A DNA stretch of 64,000 bases from Shinella daejeonensis (GCF_024281235.1 NZ_JAHWXY010000004.1:186001-250000); one strand, 5' to 3'; shown: positions 39,671-48,786, counted from the stretch's first letter. The notes: generated by a model not told the origin, from the sequence alone. Program-made: numbers and translations.

Positions 39671-41194
39671 ATGACGACAGTCGACGTGAAAAAGGAAACC
39701 GCAGCTCTTCTCGACAAGCTGGGCGTGCCGCGCGCGGCCTGGGAAGGCGGCGACATGGCCTCCTTCAGCCCGGTGAGCGGCGAGGAGATCGCCCGGCTGA
39801 AGACCGTTTCGGCCGAAGGCGCCGCCGGGGCGATCGACGCCGCCCATGCGGCCTTCAAGGAATGGCGTCTCGTGCCTGCGCCGAAGCGCGGCGAACTCGT
39901 ACGCCTGCTCGGCGAGGAATTGCGCGCCGCCAAGGACGATCTCGGTCGTCTCGTCTCGATCGAGGCCGGCAAGATCACGTCCGAGGGCCTCGGCGAAGTG
40001 CAGGAAATGATCGACATCTGCGATTTCGCCGTCGGACTTTCCCGCCAGCTCTACGGCCTGACCATCGCCACAGAGCGCCCCGGCCACCGCATGATGGAGA
40101 CCTGGCATCCGCTCGGCGTCGTCGGAGTCATCTCGGCCTTCAACTTCCCGGTCGCCGTCTGGTCGTGGAACACCGCGCTGGCGCTCGTCTGCGGCAATGC
40201 CGTCGTCTGGAAGCCCTCCGAAAAGGCGTCGCTGACCGCGCTCGCCAGCCAGGCGATCCTCGAGCGCGCCATCGCCCGCTTCGGCGACGCTCCGAAGAAC
40301 CTGTCGCAGGTTCTCATCGGCGACCGGGCGATCGGCGAAGTCCTCGTCGATCATCCGAAGGTCGCGCTCGTCTCGGCCACCGGCTCCACCCGCATGGGCC
40401 GGGAGGTCGGCCCGCGCCTGGCGAAGCGTTTCGCCCGTTCGATCCTCGAACTCGGCGGCAACAACGCCGGCATCGTCTGCCCTTCGGCCGATCTCGACAT
40501 GGCGCTGCGCGCCATCGCCTTCGGCGCCATGGGCACCGCCGGCCAGCGCTGCACGACGCTGCGTCGCCTGTTCGTGCATGACAGCGTCTACGACCAGCTC
40601 GTGCCTCGCCTGAAGAAAGCCTATACGAGCGTTTCCGTCGGCAACCCGCTGGAGACCTCGGCGCTGGTCGGCCCGCTGGTCGATAAGCAGGCCTATGACA
40701 ACATGCAGAAGGCGCTGGAAGCGGCGAAGGCGGCGGGCGGTTCCGTCACCGGCGGCGAGCGCGTCACGGACGCCGGCAAGGACACGGCCTACTATGTGAA
40801 GCCGGCGATCGTCGAAATGCCGAAGCAGGCCGGACCGGTTCTCGAAGAGACCTTCGCGCCGATCCTCTACGTCATGAAGTATTCCGACTTCGACAAGGCG
40901 CTGGAAGACCATAACGCGGTGGCGGCGGGCCTCTCCTCGTCGATCTTCACGCTGAACATGCAGGAGGCCGAGCGCTTCCTGTCGGCCGACGGCTCCGATT
41001 GCGGCATCGCCAATGTCAATATCGGCACATCGGGCGCGGAAATCGGCGGGGCGTTCGGCGGCGAGAAGGAAACCGGCGGCGGCCGCGAGAGCGGGTCCGA
41101 CGCCTGGAAGGCCTATATGCGCCGCGCGACCAACACCGTGAACTATTCGAAGGCGCTGCCGCTCGCCCAGGGCGTCTCCTTCGATATCGAGTAA
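39671..41194 (+). CDS. amaB: L-aminoadipate-semialdehyde dehydrogenase (piperideine-6-carboxylate dehydrogenase)
   Basis: ALDH7-family enzyme oxidising 2-aminoadipate-6-semialdehyde, in equilibrium with piperideine-6-carboxylate, to L-2-aminoadipate with NAD. 507 residues: VVGVISAFNFPVAVWSWNTALALVCGN is typical of ALDH7/AmaB, the catalytic Glu is in ILELGGNNAGIV, the catalytic Cys in GTAGQRCTTLRRL, and the C-terminus has GGAFGGEKETGGGRESGSDAWK. A GGGAG site precedes the ATG. It lies 22 bp after the FAD dehydrogenase and 6 bp before the aminotransferase, in one operon starting at hglS. Confidence 0.92.
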   Translation: MTTVDVKKETAALLDKLGVPRAAWEGGDMASFSPVSGEEIARLKTVSAEGAAGAIDAAHAAFKEWRLVPAPKRGELVRLLGEELRAAKDDLGRLVSIEAGKITSEGLGEVQEMIDICDFAVGLSRQLYGLTIATERPGHRMMETWHPLGVVGVISAFNFPVAVWSWNTALALVCGNAVVWKPSEKASLTALASQAILERAIARFGDAPKNLSQVLIGDRAIGEVLVDHPKVALVSATGSTRMGREVGPRLAKRFARSILELGGNNAGIVCPSADLDMALRAIAFGAMGTAGQRCTTLRRLFVHDSVYDQLVPRLKKAYTSVSVGNPLETSALVGPLVDKQAYDNMQKALEAAKAAGGSVTGGERVTDAGKDTAYYVKPAIVEMPKQAGPVLEETFAPILYVMKYSDFDKALEDHNAVAAGLSSSIFTLNMQEAERFLSADGSDCGIANVNIGTSGAEIGGAFGGEKETGGGRESGSDAWKAYMRRATNTVNYSKALPLAQGVSFDIE

Positions 41195-42431
<1,237 letters not shown>

Positions 42432-42433
<2 letters not shown>

Positions 42434-42532
42434 GCATTTCCAGCAAAAGTGCGTAGCGGTTTTGCGTCCGGAAATACGGCTACGAGAAAGAGAGAGCGGC
42501 TCTACCGAACCTGTGAAAAGCGGAATCGCTCT
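42432..42532 (+). repeat. RIME1-type intergenic element, full two-palindrome copy
   Basis: About 101 bp beginning within the stop codon of the aminotransferase gene. First palindrome: AGCATTTCCAGCAAAAGTGC ... GCGTCCGGAAATAC; linker with GAGAAAGAGA; second palindrome: AGAGCGGCTCTACCG ... AGCGGAATCGCTCT. Reverse-complement alignment with 21481-21590 is nearly continuous. A strong terminator follows 34 bp later. Confidence 0.85.
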
Positions 42533-42566
42533 CAGCCGATGGCCAGACGACGGGCAAACAAGAAAA

Positions 42567-42590
42567 GGGGGGCGCTGGCCCCCCATTTTT
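42567..42590 (+). terminator. Rho-independent terminator of the hglS-aminotransferase operon
   Basis: GGGGGGC and GCCCCCC form a 7-bp GC stem with a GCTG loop, preceded by AAAA and followed by ATTTTT. It is a strong terminator on the plus strand and, because of the AAAA, could also work on the minus strand. Confidence 0.85.
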
Positions 42591-42652
42591 ATTGGTCCGC
42601 GCCCTTGGCGGGCGTTCTCTCTTCCCCGCGGAGTGAGCCGCAGACAGGCGAA

Positions 42653-42674
42653 CGCCCCGGCTGAAACCGGGGCG
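42653..42674 (-). terminator. Hairpin downstream of the lysine dehydrogenase gene
   Basis: CGCCCCGG and CCGGGGCG form a perfect 8-bp stem with a 6-nt loop, 20 nt past the end of the minus-strand gene. There is no clear T run, so termination could be Rho-assisted. Confidence 0.45.
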
Positions 42675-42693
42675 TGTCGGAAGATTCTGGCAA

Positions 42694-43794
42694 TCAGGCG
42701 GCGCGCGCGCCGTGATGCTCCTGCGCGTAGTAACGGCCGAAGCGGTTGGCGAGGAAGGCGGACAGCGCGATTTCCTCCTGGCGGACGAAGCCCCTGGCGC
42801 CGAGCGTTCCGTCGGCCAGCATGTCGAGCACGGCGCAGATCGAGCCTGCGGTGGTGATCTGGATCGCCGAGTGCAGGCGGCCGGCGACCGGCGCGCTATA
42901 GACCTTGTTTGCGTAGGTTTCCTGCACGAGGCGGCCGGCCTTGCGGCCGGAGACGGTCACGAAGATGATGACGACGTCCTGCGTGGTGGTGGGCAGGGCG
43001 TTCTCGAAGATATCCTTCAGCACGTCGCGGCGATGGCGAAGCCCGAGATCGTTCAGGAGCGCCTTCATGATGGCGACATGGCCCGGATAGCGAATGGTCT
43101 TGTAGTTCAGCGTGCGGACCTTGTCCTTCAGCGTGTCGCAGAGCGTGCCGAGGCCGCCCGATGTGTTGAACGCCTCATAGGTCACGCCGTCGAGCGAGAA
43201 CTCCTCGCGTTCCTCCAGCGCCGGCACCTCGATCAGCGCGCCTTCGACGATCGCCTCGCAGGGTTCGATATATTCGTTGATGACGCCGTCCGTGCTCCAG
43301 GTGAGATTGTAGTTCAGCGCGTTGGACGGATACTGCGGCAGCGCGCCGACGCGCATGCGCACGCTGTCGAGCGTATCGAAGCGGCTGGCGAGATCGTTGG
43401 CGACGATGGAGATGAAGCCCGGCGCAAGGCCGCACTGGGGAATGAAGGCGGTCTTCGCCTCTGCGGCGATGCGCTTGACCTGACGGGTGGATTCGACGTC
43501 TTCGGTGAGGTCGAGATAGTGCACGCCGGCGTCGGCGGCCGCCTCGGCGATGGCGACGGTCAGGTGATAGGGCGCGGCGGAAAGGACGGCGAACCTGCCG
43601 GCAAGCAGCTTGCGCATGGCCGCCCCGTCCGCGATGTCGACGACTGCCGTCGATATGGCGTCGTGCTGCTCGATGGCGGCGAGCTGTTCTTCCGCCCGGT
43701 CGGCGATCGTAACCCGATAGTCGCCGCTATGGGCCAGAATCCTGGCGATGGTGGAACCGATCTTGCCGGCGCCGATGACGACGATATCCTTCAT
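42694..43794 (-). CDS. Saccharopine-dehydrogenase-fold protein, probable lysine 6-dehydrogenase
   Basis: A 366-residue NAD(P)-dependent oxidoreductase: Rossmann start IVVIGAGKIGSTIARILA, then VHYLDLTEDVESTRQVKR, FIPQCGLAPGFISIVANDLA and a C-terminal domain of the saccharopine dehydrogenase type. It is a stand-alone domain of about the size of Agrobacterium and Geobacillus lysine 6-dehydrogenases, which deaminate the epsilon-amino group of L-lysine to give 2-aminoadipate semialdehyde. Convergent with the amaB operon and divergent from an Lrp regulator, it would supply the AmaB substrate. The ATG at 43794 has a GGAGGAAA site. A saccharopine or carboxyspermidine reductase is the alternative. Confidence 0.85.
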   Translation of the reverse strand: MKDIVVIGAGKIGSTIARILAHSGDYRVTIADRAEEQLAAIEQHDAISTAVVDIADGAAMRKLLAGRFAVLSAAPYHLTVAIAEAAADAGVHYLDLTEDVESTRQVKRIAAEAKTAFIPQCGLAPGFISIVANDLASRFDTLDSVRMRVGALPQYPSNALNYNLTWSTDGVINEYIEPCEAIVEGALIEVPALEEREEFSLDGVTYEAFNTSGGLGTLCDTLKDKVRTLNYKTIRYPGHVAIMKALLNDLGLRHRRDVLKDIFENALPTTTQDVVIIFVTVSGRKAGRLVQETYANKVYSAPVAGRLHSAIQITTAGSICAVLDMLADGTLGARGFVRQEEIALSAFLANRFGRYYAQEHHGARAA

Positions 43795-43862
43795 GCTTTC
43801 CTCCAGAATGCAGTTCGCATGGAGTCTGATGATAAAGGCCGTCGATTTAAAGCGCCGTTTCA

Positions 43863-43893
43863 GGCATAATGAATGATCGATATCGGCATAATG
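43863..43893. promoter_or_regulatory. Direct repeat in the Lrp / lysine dehydrogenase intergenic region
   Basis: GGCATAATGA occurs at 43863-43872 and again at 43884-43893, 21 bp apart start to start, which is two helical turns. It lies where the first in-frame start codons of the Lrp gene occur, so if the start is the ATG at 43903 the repeat is upstream and could be the binding site of the Lrp protein. Confidence 0.45.
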
Positions 43894-44343
43894 ACGGTTG
43901 TCATGGACATTAAGACGATAAATCCCAAGGATCGCGAACTGCTGGCCATCCTCAGCGAAAACGCCCGCGAGCAGACGGCGGCCATTGCGCGCCGGCTCGG
44001 TCTGTCGCGAACCACCGTGCAGGCGAAGATCGAACGGCTGGAACGGGAAGGCATCATCGAGGGCTATGGCGTCAAGCTGTCGGCGGCTTACGAGAGCGGT
44101 ATGGTGAAGGCGCATGTGCTGATCACCATCGCGCCGAAGACGCTTGCCCGGGTAACGGCGGAACTGCACGGCATTTCGGCCGTGCGCACATTGCACTCCG
44201 TCAGCGGCAGCTTCGATCTCATCGCGGTGGTCGCCGCCGCCTCGATTGCCGAACTCGACCATCTGATCGACCGGATCGGCGAGATCGAGGGCGTGGAGCG
44301 AACGCTCTCCTCGATCATCCTGTCCACCCGGATCCGCCGTTAG
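43873..44343 (+). CDS. Lrp/AsnC-family regulator
   Basis: A 156-residue Lrp-type protein with an N-terminal helix-turn-helix (LLAILSENAREQTAAIARRLG, SRTTVQAKIERLEREGII) and a C-terminal RAM effector domain (VKAHVLITIAPKTLARVTAEL, VSGSFDLIAVVAAAS, LSSIILSTRIRR). The start may be the ATG at 43903 (MDIKTINPKDREL), giving 146 residues, closer to the usual length; the longer frame is reported. It is divergent from the lysine dehydrogenase gene, the typical place for a lysine-responsive Lrp regulator, but the ligand is inferred. Confidence 0.9.
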   Translation: MIDIGIMTVVMDIKTINPKDRELLAILSENAREQTAAIARRLGLSRTTVQAKIERLEREGIIEGYGVKLSAAYESGMVKAHVLITIAPKTLARVTAELHGISAVRTLHSVSGSFDLIAVVAAASIAELDHLIDRIGEIEGVERTLSSIILSTRIRR

Positions 44344-44350
44344 CGCGGTC

Positions 44351-44398
44351 TTCCGGACGCAAAAGCGGGGAACCGGTCTTGCACCCGGAGTTATCCGG
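44351..44398 (-). repeat. RIME-type palindromic repeat, half copy 5
   Basis: TTCCGGACGCAAAAGCGGGGAAC followed by a degenerate right arm (GGTCTTGCACCCGGAGTT) fills the 61-bp gap between the convergent Lrp and DUF1178 genes. The left half matches the consensus of the family closely, the right half poorly. Confidence 0.5.
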
Positions 44399-44404
44399 CG
44401 TGGA

Positions 44405-44821
44405 TCAGTTCACGTCTTCCGGCAGGATCGGAAGGGGAGTGACCTCGACGCCTTCCTCCAGCAGTTCGCGCGCCTCATCCAGCGTCGCCCGGCCGATCAG
44501 GCCGCGCTGCTCCGCCTCGCCGTAATGGATCTTGCGGGCTTCCTCGGGGAAGCGGTCGCCGACATCCTCCGAATTGGCGCGGATCTTCGCGACGGTCTCG
44601 CGCAACTGCGCGACCGCCTCCCGGCGTCCGCTCTGCGACCTCTCCTCCCGGCGGCGAGCCGTCGATACGGAGGGCGCCATCAATTGCTTGACGACATGCG
44701 GCGAGCCGCAGGTCGGACAGGTGACGAGCGCCATCGCCTGCTGCCGGTCGAAATCCTCGCCGGAACTGAACCAGCCCTCGAAGACATGGCCGTTATCGCA
44801 GGAAAGACCGTAGCGGATCAA
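44405..44821 (-). CDS. DUF1178 protein
   Basis: A 138-residue protein beginning IRYGLSCDNGHVFEGWFSSGEDFDRQ with a CPTCGS pair near residue 35, a zinc-ribbon-like layout, then a charged helical middle and IHYGEAEQRGLIGRAT; this is DUF1178, function unknown, widespread in Alphaproteobacteria. The start is TTG, supported by a GGAGG site about 9 nt upstream, and it overlaps the stop of the nitrilase gene, so the two are coupled. Confidence 0.85.
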   Translation of the reverse strand: MIRYGLSCDNGHVFEGWFSSGEDFDRQQAMALVTCPTCGSPHVVKQLMAPSVSTARRREERSQSGRREAVAQLRETVAKIRANSEDVGDRFPEEARKIHYGEAEQRGLIGRATLDEARELLEEGVEVTPLPILPEDVN

Positions 44822-45675
44822 AGGCCTACGCCTCCTCTCGTGCCGGCTTCCACCGTTTCGAGCGTAAACGACCGTCCGTTGCGCAGATTGGGGATCCTGT
44901 CGCGTGCGGCCTTGACCGCGGCGATGTCGATTTCCGCCAGCACGACCGCCTCGCCGGTGCCGCCGGCCGCCGCCAGCACGCGGCCCCAGGGGTCGACGAT
45001 CATGGAGTGACCGAAGGTTTCACGACCGTCTTCATGACGGCCCGCCTGGGCGGCGGCGACGATATAGACGCCGTTTTCGATGGCGCGGGCGCGCAACAGC
45101 GTTTCCCAATGCGCTTCGCCGGTCTGGCGGGTGAAGGCGGCGGGAACGGAGATCATCTCCGCGCCGGCCTGTGCCTGTGTCTTGAAGAGTTCGGGAAAAC
45201 GCAGATCGTAGCAGATGGTGAAGCCCAGACGCGCGAAGGGCAGCGTCGCCATGCGCGCGACCGCGCCCGGCGAATAGACCGCGCTTTCACGCCAGCTCTC
45301 GCCATTGTCCAGATCGACGTCGAACATGTGGATCTTGTCGTAGCGGCAGACGCGTTCGCCATCCGGCCCGAACAGGAAACCGCGATTGGCCACCCGGCCA
45401 TCGGCAAGCGCGATGGCGGTGGAGCCGACATGAACATGGATGCCGAGTTCGCCGGCAAGGGCGGCGGCGGCGCGCACGACGGGATCGTCGTCCTCGGTAG
45501 CCAGTACGGAACGCAGGCCCTCGCGATCCCGCTGCACCGCGCCGGTCATTTCCGGCGTCTGGACGTAGATCGCGCCGCGTGCGGCGGCGTCGCGGACGAG
45601 CCGCTGCATCGTCGCGACGTTGCGATGGGGATCGATGCCGGAGCACATCTGGAGGGCGGCGATCTTGATGGGCAT
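44818..45675 (-). CDS. Carbon-nitrogen hydrolase (nitrilase superfamily, NIT-like)
   Basis: A 285-residue amidase with the Glu-Lys-Cys triad: E in QTPEMTGAVQ (about residue 42), K in YDKIHMFDVDL (about 111), and C in FTICYDLRFPELF (about 154). The NIT-like group includes deaminated-glutathione amidase and omega-amidase; rhizobial members next to grxC are usually annotated only as carbon-nitrogen hydrolases. A role in hydrolysing deaminated glutathione would fit the glutaredoxin neighbour, but this is inference. GGGGAG precedes the ATG. Confidence 0.88.
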   Translation of the reverse strand: MPIKIAALQMCSGIDPHRNVATMQRLVRDAAARGAIYVQTPEMTGAVQRDREGLRSVLATEDDDPVVRAAAALAGELGIHVHVGSTAIALADGRVANRGFLFGPDGERVCRYDKIHMFDVDLDNGESWRESAVYSPGAVARMATLPFARLGFTICYDLRFPELFKTQAQAGAEMISVPAAFTRQTGEAHWETLLRARAIENGVYIVAAAQAGRHEDGRETFGHSMIVDPWGRVLAAAGGTGEAVVLAEIDIAAVKAARDRIPNLRNGRSFTLETVEAGTRGGVGL

Positions 45676-45690
45676 GATCCGGTCTCCCCT

Positions 45691-45948
45691 TCAGGCGGCC
45701 AGCAGGGCGTCAAGCTCGCCCGAGCGGTCCAGCGCATGCAGGTCGTCACAGCCGCCGACGTGGCGGTCGCCGATGAAGATCTGCGGGAAGGTGCGCCGTC
45801 CGTTGGTGCGCTGGGTCATCTCCTCGCGCAGCGCCGGCGCATGGGTGGCGTCGTGTTCCTCATAGGCCACACCCTTGGAATCGAGAAGCCGCTTGGCGGC
45901 GCTGCAATAGCCGCAGAACTGGCGCGTATAGATGACAACCGAAGCCAT
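45691..45948 (-). CDS. grxC: Glutaredoxin 3
   Basis: An 85-residue glutathione-dependent oxidoreductase: VVIYTRQFCGYCSAAKRLLD with the CGYC active site at residues 11-14, the TFPQIFIGDRHVGGCDDL cis-proline and glutathione-binding region, typical GrxC length. The ATG at 45948 starts the conserved domain; an open frame continues upstream to 46014 without similarity. It is 15 bp upstream of the nitrilase gene and probably co-transcribed with it and DUF1178. Confidence 0.94.
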   Translation of the reverse strand: MASVVIYTRQFCGYCSAAKRLLDSKGVAYEEHDATHAPALREEMTQRTNGRRTFPQIFIGDRHVGGCDDLHALDRSGELDALLAA

Positions 45949-45985
45949 GAAGAGACACCTGCTCCAACCGTTAAAACCGTTCCCC

Positions 45986-46777
45986 TCATATAGGGGCCGC
46001 CAAGGCCCTTGCAAAGGTCAAAACAGTCACGTCGACGGCACCTGCCCGCCGTATCGCGCGCGTGACGGCGGCGACGGTCGCCCCCGTCGTATAGACATCG
46101 TCGACCAGTATGACGCGGCGGCCGAACAACGCCTCCCGACCCGCCGGCGTCACCGCGAAGGCGCCGCGCACGTTTTCCTCGCGCGCCCGCTGGCGCAATC
46201 CGACCTGGCTGCGGGTATGACGGACGCGCCGCACGGCGTCGAACAGCACGGGACGGCCGGCGAGCATGCCGAGCGCGCGGGCCAGTTCGGCCGACTGGTT
46301 GAACTTGCGCCGAACGAGACGGAAAGGATGCAGCGGCACCGGCACGATCGCGTCGGCCTCGCCCACCGCGCCCTCCGCCGCCCGCAGCATCCAGCCCGCC
46401 ATCATCGGCGCGAGGTCCGTCCGGTCGCGATATTTCAGCGCCTGCACCAGCGCCCGCGCGGTCTCGTCATAAAGGGCGACGGAGCGCAGCCGCTCGAAAG
46501 GCGGCGGATCGGCGATCGCGCCGGCGCTGAGGATGCCGGGGCCGAGATCCTGCGAAAAGGGCGTGCCCAGTATCTCGCAGAAGGGACGCTCGATGAGCGA
46601 CATATGCGACCAGCAGCCGGCGCATAGTCCCACCCGGCCGCCGAGCAGCACGCTGCAACCGGGGCAGGCCGGCGGATAGGCAAGGTCAAGCAGCCTGCCG
46701 GCGAAACGGGAAAACAGCCCCGCCGCCCTCCGAAATCCTGCCGTAGACGCCCGGATCCGCTTTCTCGTTTCACGCAT
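45986..46777 (-). CDS. ComF-family phosphoribosyltransferase-like protein
   Basis: A 263-residue protein with an N-terminal zinc-finger region (LAYPPACPGCSVLLGG, GLCAGCW; residues about 32-58) and a C-terminal PRTase domain with the PRPP loop RRVILVDDVYTTGATVAAV near residue 225. ComF proteins act in DNA uptake in naturally competent bacteria; in Rhizobiaceae the role is not known and no competence genes are nearby. The ATG at 46777 is chosen; an upstream in-frame start (46825) would cut into the spacer with the divergent methyltransferase gene. Confidence 0.88.
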   Translation of the reverse strand: MRETRKRIRASTAGFRRAAGLFSRFAGRLLDLAYPPACPGCSVLLGGRVGLCAGCWSHMSLIERPFCEILGTPFSQDLGPGILSAGAIADPPPFERLRSVALYDETARALVQALKYRDRTDLAPMMAGWMLRAAEGAVGEADAIVPVPLHPFRLVRRKFNQSAELARALGMLAGRPVLFDAVRRVRHTRSQVGLRQRAREENVRGAFAVTPAGREALFGRRVILVDDVYTTGATVAAVTRAIRRAGAVDVTVLTFARALAAPI

Positions 46778-46852
46778 GCGGTTGACAATAGCCCGTCCAG
46801 GCGGCCAAAGCGATGCTGGCCGCATTCAAAAGCGGCGACGGAGTCCCGACAG

Positions 46853-47722
46853 ATGGAAACGCTCTTCGACCACGGTCTGATCGACGCCAACCGGCGGCGG
46901 GCGCTCGCCGGCGCCCCGGCCGATTTCCTGCTGGAGATCGTCGCAGACGAACTTTCCGAACGGCTCGCCGCCATCGAGCGCCGCTTCGAGCGGGCGGTCG
47001 AACTGCATGGGCATACCGGCGCCGTCGCCCGCGCGCTGCGGGAAACAGGCAAGATCGGCGCTCTGGAGCGGATCGAGAGCGATCCGCGCTTTGCAGCGCC
47101 GGGCGAGACGCTGACCGTGTCGCCGCTTGAAACGGTGCCGCTGGAGCCGCAATCGGTCAATCTGATCGTGTCGCCGCTCTCCCTCCATCTCACCAACGAC
47201 ACGCCGGGCGTCTTCGTCCAGATCCGCCGGGCGCTCCAGCCCGATGGCCTGTTTCTGGCCGCCATCCCCGGCGGCGGCACATTGCAGGAATTGCGCGAGG
47301 TGCTGCTTGCCGCCGAAAGCGAGCTGACAGGCGGGGCCAGTCCGCGCGTCATCCCCTTTCCCGACGTGCGCGACGTCGGCGCGCTTCTCCAGCGCGGTGG
47401 CTTCGCCCTGCCGGTCACCGACCGGGAGACCTACACCGTTCGCTATGACACGCTGTTTGCGCTGATGCGCGACCTGCGGGCGATGGGCATGGCCAATCCG
47501 TTGCGCGGCCGCAGCCGGCGTCCGCTTTCCCGAAGCGTGCTGATGCGGGCGGCGGAGCTTTATGCCGAACGCTTCAGCGATCCGGACGGGCGCGTGCGTG
47601 CGACATTCTCGATCATCTATGTTTCCGGCTGGGCGCCGCACGAAAGCCAGCAGAAACCGCTGAAGCCCGGTTCCGCGCGGATGCGCCTTGCCGATGCGCT
47701 GAAATCCACCGGCGGCGAATAG
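46853..47722 (+). CDS. Methyltransferase-fold protein, NDUFAF5-like
   Basis: A 289-residue protein with a class I SAM-methyltransferase fold resembling mitochondrial NDUFAF5 (C20orf7), a complex I assembly factor, and the distant BioC group: SVNLIVSPLSLHLTNDTPGVFVQIRRALQPDGLFLAAIPGG (seen in parts) and RDVGALLQRGGFALPV. The glycine-rich SAM motif I is degenerate (VELHGHTGAVARAL). In mitochondria NDUFAF5 hydroxylates an arginine of NDUFS7; a matching role on rhizobial NuoB is plausible but inferred. Divergent from comF by 75 bp. Confidence 0.8.
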   Translation: METLFDHGLIDANRRRALAGAPADFLLEIVADELSERLAAIERRFERAVELHGHTGAVARALRETGKIGALERIESDPRFAAPGETLTVSPLETVPLEPQSVNLIVSPLSLHLTNDTPGVFVQIRRALQPDGLFLAAIPGGGTLQELREVLLAAESELTGGASPRVIPFPDVRDVGALLQRGGFALPVTDRETYTVRYDTLFALMRDLRAMGMANPLRGRSRRPLSRSVLMRAAELYAERFSDPDGRVRATFSIIYVSGWAPHESQQKPLKPGSARMRLADALKSTGGE

Positions 47723-47739
47723 GCGCTCTGTCTCCCGCC

Positions 47740-47907
47740 CTAGGGGACGGTGATCCGCTCGCTGACGGTGGTGAATATCAGACTCAGGGAATCGCTGAAG
47801 ATCGTAAGCCCGCCGATCAGGCCGATGGCGATCAGGGAGACGATCAGCCCGTATTCGATGGCGGTCGCGCCGCTGTCATCGAAGAGGAATGCTTTCAGCC
47901 TGTCCAT
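47740..47907 (-). CDS. Flp-family type IVb pilin
   Basis: A 55-residue prepilin: short basic leader MDRLKAFLFDDSG, then the conserved ATAIEYGLIVSLIAIGLIGG membrane helix with Glu at +5 after the presumed prepilin-peptidase site (Gly13/Ala14), then a short C-terminal tail. AGAGGA lies 7 nt before the ATG. Flp pilins are assembled by Tad/Cpa machinery for adhesion; no tad or cpa genes are in this window, so the assembly genes must lie elsewhere or the pilin is an orphan. Its neighbour upstream on the same strand is an unrelated single-pass membrane protein. Confidence 0.88.
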   Translation of the reverse strand: MDRLKAFLFDDSGATAIEYGLIVSLIAIGLIGGLTIFSDSLSLIFTTVSERITVP

Positions 47908-47949
47908 GCCATTCCTCTTCTCTTTTGCCGGCCGCGGGCCAGCCGAGGC

Positions 47950-48267
47950 TCAGCAGCCGTTGTCGCGTCCGCTGCCATCGACGATGCAGACGGAGCCCGG
48001 CATTTCCTGAAGCACGGAACGGCGCACGGTGTAGCGCTTGCCCTGCCCGGCGGGGATGGAGCCGGTCGAGATCATATCGAATTCATCCGGCATGTTCGCC
48101 ATGATCCGCCGGTCGGTTCCCGATGACAAGAGCGGCGTCATGATGAGCGCGAGCGCGATGACGGCGGTTCCGAAAAGCAGCGCGAGATTCAGCGCGCCCG
48201 TGCGGGTCGTCCCGCCGGATCCGAGGTCTTTCTCCTGTACGGTTTCCCAGAAGTCTTCGTCACGCAT
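47950..48267 (-). CDS. Small single-pass membrane protein, conserved in rhizobia
   Basis: A 105-residue protein with a charged N-terminus (RDEDFWETVQEKDLGSGG), one membrane helix (LNLALLFGTAVIALALIMTPLL, about residues 28-49), and a periplasmic tail ending YTVRRSVLQEMPGSVCIVDGSGRDNGC with two cysteines. I recognise the RRSVLQEMPGSVCI pattern as recurring in rhizobial proteins but know no function. The ATG at 48267 is preferred over 48297. It lies 42 bp upstream of the Flp pilin on the same strand and could be co-expressed. Confidence 0.75.
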   Translation of the reverse strand: MRDEDFWETVQEKDLGSGGTTRTGALNLALLFGTAVIALALIMTPLLSSGTDRRIMANMPDEFDMISTGSIPAGQGKRYTVRRSVLQEMPGSVCIVDGSGRDNGC

Positions 48268-48363
48268 CGCAAGGTCTCGCAGGCAACAGTGTTCCATGCC
48301 GATATTTGACCGATGGTGATAAACTTTTGCTTAACGGGATGTGGAATTTACTGCCGCAGCAGT

Positions 48364-48786
48364 TCACAGCAGGTCCATCAGAAAGGGAATGAGCGGTTCG
48401 TCGGCGGGCGGCATGGGATAGTCGCGCAGCGCCTTCGGCCGCACCCATTTGATCGCCTGTCCCTCGCGGCCCACGGCCGTTCCCTCGAAGCGGCGGCAGA
48501 TATAGAGCGGCATCAGCAGATGGAAGGTCTCGTAGGTGTGGCTGGCGAAGGTCAGCGGAGCCAGGCACGGGATGCGGGTGTGGATGCCGAGCTCCTCCTC
48601 CAGTTCGCGGATGAGGGTTTCCTCCGGCGTCTCGCCCGGCTCGATCTTGCCGCCGGGAAACTCCCAGAGGCCGGCAAGCGCCTTGCCTTCGGGCCGCTGC
48701 GCCAGCAGGACGCGGCCGTCGGCATCGACCAGCGCGCAGGCGGCGACGAGCAGGATCGGATGAGTTTTCAGCCGTGGTTCGCTCAT
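48364..48786 (-). CDS. mutT: 8-oxo-dGTP diphosphatase (Nudix)
   Basis: Cleans the nucleotide pool by hydrolysing 8-oxo-dGTP. 140 residues with a full Nudix box GGKIEPGETPEETLIRELEEELG (residues about 43-65) and RVLLAQRPEGKALAGLWEFPGG ahead of it, typical of MutT. The start at 48786 overlaps the stop of the GNAT gene (ATGA), so it is coupled to it. The open frame upstream of 48786 is the out-of-frame 3' end of that GNAT gene. Confidence 0.92.
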   Translation of the reverse strand: MSEPRLKTHPILLVAACALVDADGRVLLAQRPEGKALAGLWEFPGGKIEPGETPEETLIRELEEELGIHTRIPCLAPLTFASHTYETFHLLMPLYICRRFEGTAVGREGQAIKWVRPKALRDYPMPPADEPLIPFLMDLL

